A stretch of 64,000 nucleotides of DNA from Amaurobius ferox (taxonomy: Eukaryota; Arthropoda; Arachnida; Araneae; Amaurobiidae): the NCBI GenBank assembly GCA_951213105.1, contig OX578142.1:8480149-8544148 (forward strand), read 5' to 3'. Numbering within the stretch: position 1 is the first letter of the stretch; every line of letters begins with the position of its first letter. Below the pieces are notes generated by a model. The model worked only from the letters and a program-made list of their open reading frames with translations, had not been told where the DNA came from and made no database searches. Shown here piece by piece: positions 57,580 through 64,000 of this stretch. Position numbers and translations under genes: made by a program.

Positions 57580-58181
57580 ATTTTTATGCCCCTGACACCA
57601 TTTTCGTTGTTTCAAGGCATTGCATGGTGTAACCATTGGTTTTGGAATTACTGTTCTACCATGAATGTTTGCAGTATGCAGATGTGCCAAATAGTTTTTG
57701 ATGATACAGCTCCCTATGCATGTTCATCTCAGGTTTTATCTGGGATGCTGTTGTCTTGCACCACTTTCTGGCCACAATCCGCTTCAAAGCCTTTCTGTCT
57801 CTATCAGTCAGCTCCGACCGTGAGCCACTGTTGTGCTTGGCAGATGATGTCTTTCCCTGTTTGATATAGGCTGTCATTGCAGTCAACACGGCTTTTCTCC
57901 CGACACCAACAAGGGTGGCCATTTTCGTTACTGAGACTCCGGCATGATGGGCCCCAACAACCATTCCTCTTTTGAAATCTGAGAGGTCAGCCATAGTGAA
58001 GTTTTAACGCCTCAATATATTTTGCATCAAATTGCTATCACTGATACTCACAGAGAGACTGATGTGTGTACATTCTCGCCCGCTAGATAGCATGCTTCAA
58101 CACTAGAGGGTGGGAGTATAAGACAGGTTCCCTCGAGTATTGTTATTACACAGGTGTTCATATTATTTTGTCCAACCCCTG
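57580..58181 (-). mobile_element. 5' fragment of a Tc1-like transposon
   Basis: The right end, in reverse complement, is CAGGGGTTGGACAAAATAAT next to TA (58182-58183), a common Tc1 terminus. The other terminus is missing; homology to the surrounding repeat resumes left of about 57580. Confidence 0.75.
57590..57994 (-). pseudogene. Tc1-like transposase N-terminus
   Basis: From ATG at 57994, about 112 codons read MADLSDFKRGMVVGAHHAGV, VTKMATLVGVGRKAVLTAM and GSRSELTDRDRKALKRIV: the paired helix-turn-helix DNA-binding domain of Tc1 transposases. A frameshift near 57660 precedes the next conserved words (KPMV, KMVS). The catalytic domain is absent, so it is inactive. Confidence 0.85.
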
Positions 58182-58523
58182 TATATTGTTTATTTAATTT
58201 ATTGAAAACCTAAAAAAGTATCTATGCAATCCCTTCTCAATATGAAGCAGCTTCTGCAAAAACAAATGTTTCATGGAATAAACAAAATTCAGATGTTTTT
58301 TAAGGTAATTCTTCCAGCATTAATGACTTCACTTATGTATACATGTAGTGTACGTGAAAATTATAGTAACTAATGTCCAGGATTGAAGGTTTAAAGTAAT
58401 ATTGACCTCTACGCAAGTCTCTAAAACATGACGTAAATAAAAAATATCACGTAACTTGTACTTGAATTGAAAAGCATCTAAAACATGGCTGAAAAGGAGA
58501 AATTACAACTTTTACTCAAAAAT

Positions 58524-59639
58524 AAACTTCAAGGAGTAATAAACTTCAATCATATATCTTTATTCATAGGCATGATAAAAGAATTTGCATTTGGAGTCAG
58601 TAAGTTCAGATAGGTAAAAGATATTTAAAAGAAATTTCTGAATATTTTAAGATAATTATCAAATTGACTAACAATGTTAAAGATGCCATTGTGGTAAAAA
58701 TCTATTATATACAAATATCTAGTACAGCCTGCTTCATGTCAACATCCAACTAGAACCAAAATCCTTTTAGTGTCTTTTCCAGTGGATTGAAGAGTGAAAA
58801 TCACAAGGAGATAGATCTAGACTGTACAGATGTGTTGTCCTCAATGTTGAAACACAAAGTGTTGTAAACGGCTATACAATAGAGTAGGTTCTCTGATCAC
58901 TACTAACAGCTCACAGGATCCATCGACAGATCACTTTGCTGTACCCTAGGCTCCATATGATAATTCGAACAGTTCCATGGCTCCACCATCATCTTTTTCA
59001 TGTTACTTTCATGATGTTTCTAAAAAATTAACAAAATCATAAATATCTAAAAATGAAGCAAATGCACATGTTAGAGTTTATTACACAATTAATTATACAT
59101 ATTAGAGATAGGTTTGAGTATTGTTTCTTTAAACAGCAAGGATTTTTCTCAAGATATATATTTAGATCTTGAAAGAAGCATTGTAGTTGTAAAACTAAGT
59201 GTCTTTGAAAATAACTTCAAATTTCATTTGGAAAAATACGAAAATTTAGAAAAAATTTCTGTCATAGTTGTAGTAAGACATATAGAAATTTTTTCTATTT
59301 ATATTTTTAGTCTAATTATGTAGGCCAAATGTATTTATTTTTTATATCTTGATGATATTGTAGGGATTCATGTAGTATTACATTTATAAATTGCATAAAT
59401 GTGTGCATATTTACAAGGAATATTACAAGGCTATTAAAAATGTTAGGCATCTTTACTAAGGATATTAAAATTTAAAAATATGTCATTATAAATGGGATTT
59501 TTTTAAACCACATCTAAAGATAAGATTTTAGTTTTATGTAGTAGTACCTCGATTTGACAAGCATATGGCATTTGTTTAATCGAGGTTGCACTATATTATG
59601 AGTTTTATTGTTGGCAAAAATTTGCTATACTATATTCTT
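58524..59639. other. no gene seen
   Basis: AT-rich sequence. 58730-58990 is less AT-rich and may be a transposon scrap, but I could not identify it. Confidence 0.35.
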
Positions 59640-59829
59640 TCAGAAAAATGTTTTCTTGAAACATCTATTTCCAGGGATCTGCTATAGATAGAGCTCAGAT
59701 GATGGCTGATTTGAAATTAGCATCCTATTTCTGAGAGGTTAGAGGTTCACTATATGGATTTCTACTTATTTATCTCTGGTTCAAAAATTGTCACTTGCAA
59801 AGTTTATATCTCAAAATTGGCTATATATA

Positions 59830-61632
59830 CAGGGTGAGTCAGAACTCTTGAACCAAACTTTAAGGGGTGATAAATCACATCAAGTCATTTTGTCATACAA
59901 AGCAGGGTCGCAATGCAAGAGGTGAACCGCTAGGTGGTAGTTCATGAAATGAGAAAATGATGATTCTTTCGTGAAAAGAGGAAACACAAAAATGACAGAG
60001 TAGGCACATAGTACGTTTTACTGACAGAAATTGCAGAATGCATGGACAAAGTTACAGAAACTGTTCAAAAGTGCGACCACCAGCAGTAATGCAGGCTTCA
60101 CACCTGCGATGTAGAGAGCAGCGCACGTTAGCAAAAACACCCAGCATATCTTGCACAACACTGGCAGTAACAGCAATCCTAGCAACAAAATTCTCGTCGG
60201 AGTCGATGGGGTTAGCGTAGATGAGACTTTTCATATAGCCCCATAAAAAGAAGTCGAGACAAGAGAGATCAGGCGGTCGTGCCGGCCAAGCTATAGGACC
60301 AACCCAACCAATTCATTGCCCTGGGAATGTATCATCTAAGGTGTGTCGCACATCCACGCTGAAATGGGGTGGTGCTCCATCATGTTGGAACCGCATACAT
60401 GCTTTAATGTTGACAGGAATATGTTGTAGTAACTGTGGCAATACCTCCTGTAAAAATAGGAAGTATGTTCTACCATCCAGTCGGCATGGTAGAAGATATG
60501 GGCCAATCAAATGATCATGGACAATTCCAGCTAAAACATTTATGAAGCGCTACTGGAAGGAATGTGGACATGTGGATTTCTAGATGCCCACACATGAAAA
60601 TTGTGCATATTAAAAATGCCCTCATGAGTAAAGGTGCATTCGTCCGTAAATAAAACATGTGCACTAATATCAAGCTGCGCTGCCATCTGTTGCAGAAACC
60701 AGTGTGTAAAATCGGCACATGGCTGTAAATCTGCAAGTGTCAAGGCTTGCACTTTCTGCGCATGGTAGGGGTATAATCCTTCATTCCGTAATACTCGGCA
60801 AACCATTCTTTAAGACACATTTAAGGCACGGGAAAGTGCCAGCGTGCTGTTTTCCGGACAATCTTCAACCCTCTGCAGAATGTTGTCTTCAACTTGTGGC
60901 GTCCTCACACTCATGGAACGTCCTGTATTATGCATACCGCTGACAAAGGAGCCAGTTTCACACAGACACTGATGCAATTGCTGAAAGATTTTTCAGTTTG
61001 GCAAGCGTCTTGTCGAGAAACACACCAGGTATAGTCTTTGGGCTTTACGAGCAGTTTCATCTGCAGTACCATGCATAAAATGCATGTCCACCTTTTCCTG
61101 ATTTGTGAAACCAGTCATTCCTTCTACAATCCATGGTGGAAATGACAATGAGTGGGAAAAACCACAGCTTTATGCGTTTATTTCTTCCGAGCTTTTATTC
61201 TTTCTACCGTTTTTTAACCAAAATTCTGTCAACTAGAATAAACAATTAAAAGCTGTTTCCACAAGTACGTAAAAATCGTCTGCAAACAAAATAATTATTT
61301 TCGATTACTTTACAACAGAATAACAGTGGTGCTGCAAGTTGAGGTTTGCTAGCTAGTTCCAATATTTCCGCTCGCTACGATCGCATTTTTCGCAAAATGC
61401 TAATAGACTATCCATAATGCGAAAATGAAACAAGAGGTTTTAGCTTTTTTGCTAAAGAAATTTTAAACTCAGCTTAAACCCTGGCTAGTTCTGATGTAGT
61501 CGTTACTGAGTTCAATGTTAGTGACGTCTAGCAGTTCATCTCTTGATTTATGACCCTGCTTTGTATGACAAAAATTGCTTGTAGATATGGTTTGTTACCC
61601 TTCTTTTCGCCCAAGAGTTCTGACTCACCCGG
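59830..61632 (-). mobile_element. mariner-type (DD41D) transposon, complete ends, dead transposase
   Basis: 1803 bp bounded by CAGGGTGAGTCAGAACTCTTG and its complement (starting CCGGGTGAGTCAGAACTCTTG) with TA on each side. A second inverted block (tcatacaaagcagggtc at 59892, with its complement near 61552) extends the inverted repeat. The transposase frames lie on the minus strand. Confidence 0.88.
60040..60915 (-). pseudogene. mariner DD41D transposase, broken
   Basis: From about 60915 leftward: a helix-turn-helix part (TPQVEDNILQRVEDCPENST), RVLRNEGLYPYHAQKVQ, LFTDECTFTHEGIFNMHNFH with the first Asp, FQHDGAPPHFS with the second, and PPDLSCLDFFLWGYMKSL with the third. It ends GGRTFEQFL near 60052. 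I count 41 residues between the second and third Asp. Stops (one inside the catalytic domain near 60312) and a frameshift near 60540 make it inactive. Confidence 0.85.
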
Positions 61633-62109
61633 TATAGCTTAGATGATAACTGATGATATGGATTCTAGAAGAAGTACGGTTGTTCACTAAGAATTTTTAC
61701 TTACAGGTTCTTTTCCACTTCTGATTTAAGAATTTTCCTTAGCTATTTTTTAAAATTTGCTGTACATAGAGATAATGACTGATATGGATACAGCATAAAA
61801 TTCCGAAGTGGATTGGGGGATAACTAAGAATTGCCACCTCCAGTCCTTTCACTTCTGGTTCAAAAAAATTTCTTAGAAAAATTGAAAACATATTTCTTAA
61901 GATTGGCTATAGATAAAACTTAGATGATAATGAATATGGATTTAGAGGCGAATTCTAGAGATAATAATGGGTTTCACTATAGCAATGTTTTTCAAACTTT
62001 TCTAGTAGCGGAACGCTTTTGAAATTTAATTTTAAAGCAGAACCCCAAAATGAGAAAAGTCGTTTGTGGTCCAAATTATGCATTTAAATGTTACTCATCT
62101 ATTTAATTT

Positions 62110-62790
62110 TTGAGAGGCCATGAGAGGATATTAAACCTTCAAAGCCATTCTTGAAAAAGTTGTGCAGTACATGGAAAAGCATTGTCATGTTGATAAATGG
62201 AACCTGGGCAGATTGACAACATAGGTAGAACAATCGGCTGCAGAATATCATTGACATACAAAAGAGCCATCTGATTGGCTCGCAACAGAATTATAAGAAA
62301 TCGACTGTCCATTGAGCTCCCCCCAACTGTCACACCACGTCTGATGGCCATGTGCTGCTATAAAACAAATGCGGGATCGGAACACTGATAAGTCCTCTTC
62401 CACACATGTATGCAGTAGTTATCAGGACTGAGAGAATTGGGATTTGCCGCTAAAGATATCATGACTCCATTCGAACACTGTTTAGGCTGACCAAATTCAC
62501 CACCAATTAAGATGACTCTATCTATGTGGAGTGGTCAGTGGTAGGTGCCTTAATGGACATCGAACGTCATCCCACTTCTGTCAATCATCTCTGAACAGTA
62601 TATTTCGATACAGGATGCATGGAGTATATGGTAAATGCCCTCAAATGGATGATAGCAATGCCATTGATGTGGACGTGGCTTCTCTCCGGACTGTACGATC
62701 CTCTTGAGCAGTTGCCTGTCTGGCGCATCCTAAGCCACTGTGTCGGTTACATGTGGCACCTCTGATCCACTGTTAACTCAGAGCAACTAT
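62110..62790 (-). pseudogene. Tc1-type transposase remnant
   Basis: On the minus strand 62139-62351 reads MAIRRGVTVGGSSMDSRFL, YVNDILQPIVLPML and IYQHDNAFPCTAQ. These are the text around the second catalytic Asp of Tc1 transposases (QQDNARPHTA in intact relatives). The part with the catalytic Glu is missing at left. 62352-62790 is the degraded upstream half, recognisable only loosely. Confidence 0.65.
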
Positions 62791-63299
62791 TATATCACCC
62801 TGACTAAGATGATGACTGATACGTCTGTTAGGACAACCAAGTTTTCTAAGGCCCATGATGAGACCTCTCTGACAATTGTTCGTAGTGCCTTCAAGTATGT
62901 CTCAAAGGCATCATGATACTCAATTTTCAGTATCGAAACAGAAGATCCACTTACAATTGCCTGTGAGTGAGAACACCAGTGGTTTCGAATACTGCACAAT
63001 GCATTATTGTCATGCATGTTACAGGAGCCCTATAACACTATTAGCACCGACAGTCTGATCATTTGCATAACTCATAAAACGGCATTTGCATGCAGAGTTT
63101 TGCAGCTGTAGATCATTTTTTTATGAATGCATATATGTTTTTGCAACAGTGTATCAAAAATTGATTACTGGCTGGACAAAAAAGGAAAAAAAAAAAAAAA
63201 AAATACAGGGCAGCCACAGAAAGAATGCAAAGAAAATAGTAGTTGTAAATAGCAGCCATTTTAGTTAGCACCACATAATATCAATGTAGTTGATATTTT
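62791..63299. other. no gene; poly(A) tract
   Basis: An A-run lies at 63184-63203. The sequence left of it may belong to the Tc1 remnant, but I see no firm evidence. Confidence 0.35.
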
Positions 63300-63740
63300 A
63301 GTAAAATGCATTAAAATAACATCAGTGATAAAAACACTAAAAAACCAGTTTCGTGAAAATCTCAAATTTATACATTTTCATAATGCAAATATTAGTATTT
63401 TTGCTCAGAAATTTTGAAAATATTGGCATTTTATTTTATCAAAAATCAGAAATTTTAGGACTTTTTATAATCCAAAATTTAAACACTATTTTTCAAAAAT
63501 CATGAATTTTAGCATTTTTTTTTATAAAAAGTGCAAAGTTTAGCATATTTTCGTAAAAATACTGGATGTTTGGGTTTTTTCATAAAAATTACAAATTTTA
63601 ATACTTTGGTATAAAACCATAAATTTAGCACTTTTCATAAAAAATTCTAACTTTTAACACTTTTTAAAAGATAAAAATTGTCAATTTTTGTGTTATTTCA
63701 CAAAAATCATGAATATGCTTTAGTAAAAATCACAAATTTA
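63300..63740. repeat. degenerate 40 bp tandem repeat
   Basis: The pattern aaaaatcatgaattttagca followed by ctttttcataa recurs roughly every 40-45 bases about ten times with many changes. No coding capacity. Confidence 0.55.
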
Positions 63741-64000
63741 GTGTTCCTCAATAGAAGTTGCGGATGCCTGTGATCCATCTCCTCACACTAATATTAAAAA
63801 TGCTAATTTTTGCATTTTGAGTTGAACCATACTATAAATTGGTGAAAATTTGTTTCACATGTTTAGAAACTTAAAACTATCTTGTATACTGAAATAATAA
63901 ACATATTTTCATACTTTATTATGGAATTGCTTTCTCAGCAGTTAGGAACAAGCATGTATCCTCGAAATGACACTGTACACAATGTTCTTTAATTAGTTCA

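Larger units (their letters stand above)
55786..58523. repeat. 2.7 kb dispersed repeat, copy 2
   Basis: A second, direct copy of 25417-28109. It has about 100 bp of extra sequence near 56935-57060. From about 57580 to 58183 a Tc1 fragment takes the place of some 700 bp present in copy 1. A hairpin of 18 bp arms (tatagatttaacattgaa) at 57400-57443 is not present in copy 1. Confidence 0.8.
59640..61970. repeat. 145 bp satellite, block 2, split by a mariner element
   Basis: Units like those at 51600-52330 occur at 59640-59829 (gctcagatgatggctgattt at 59693) and resume at 61633 (cores at about 61627, 61772 and 61919). The mariner-type element at 59830-61632 lies between, inserted at TA within a unit. 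Confidence 0.75.

Noticed and set aside
58740..58990. Possible mariner or LINE coding scrap on the minus strand
   Set aside because: Frames break too often and no catalytic motif is readable.
1..64000. CRISPR arrays, bacterial operons or rRNA genes
   Set aside because: Repeats are tandem or dispersed without CRISPR spacing, and no bacterial gene or rRNA sequence was recognised.

Overview
The window is an AT-rich stretch of an animal nuclear genome, most likely an arthropod and possibly a spider or other chelicerate. That guess rests only on the style of its transposons (Ty1/copia elements primed by an initiator-tRNA fragment, a DD41D mariner, Tc1 and hAT relics, short tandem repeats); no host gene identifies the species. 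I find no convincing intact host protein-coding gene. Nearly everything that can be named is mobile DNA, much of it nested.

Region 1 (1-6542) is the 3' part of a plus-strand copia element (copia-1), broken by two DNA transposons with clear target-site duplications (531-1798 and 1979-3415). Region 2 (7740-25435) is a deep nest. A decayed Ty3/gypsy-like element on the minus strand was split by copia-2 (minus, 8252-15433) and by copia-O (plus, 15788-25349). Copia-2 holds a 2.1 kb inverted-repeat element and a 56 bp micro-insertion. Copia-O was split inside its own 5' LTR by copia-3 (minus, 15816-22052). Copia-3 is the youngest layer: its 854 bp LTRs look identical, it has a perfect 5 bp duplication, and it has an uninterrupted 963-codon reading frame, yet it lacks the reverse-transcriptase core and RNase H, so something else must have copied it.

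Region 3 (25417-31722) holds a 2.7 kb repeat whose second copy lies 30 kb downstream at 55786-58523, a 2.16 kb TAA-flanked inverted-repeat element, and a Tigger-like element. Region 4 (31723-47360) is mostly unique AT-rich DNA with a broken zinc-finger coding relic, a candidate promoter and spliced transcript, a 340 bp tandem repeat split by a hAT element, a LINE relic, another hAT element and a tRNA-derived SINE. Region 5 (47360-64000) holds a decayed coding stretch of unknown origin, Tc1 and mariner relics, two blocks of a 145 bp satellite, two fold-back MITEs and degenerate repeats.

The most unusual signal is a dispersed hairpin insertion about 56-83 bp long, seen in at least three places (10151-10206, 30317-30372, 47381-47463) with 15-16 bp target duplications and probably a fourth (54982-55040). 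The stems differ in sequence between copies but still pair. It fits no transposon family I can name. A 38 bp perfect palindrome with an 8 bp duplication (30069-30106) is a second very small candidate.
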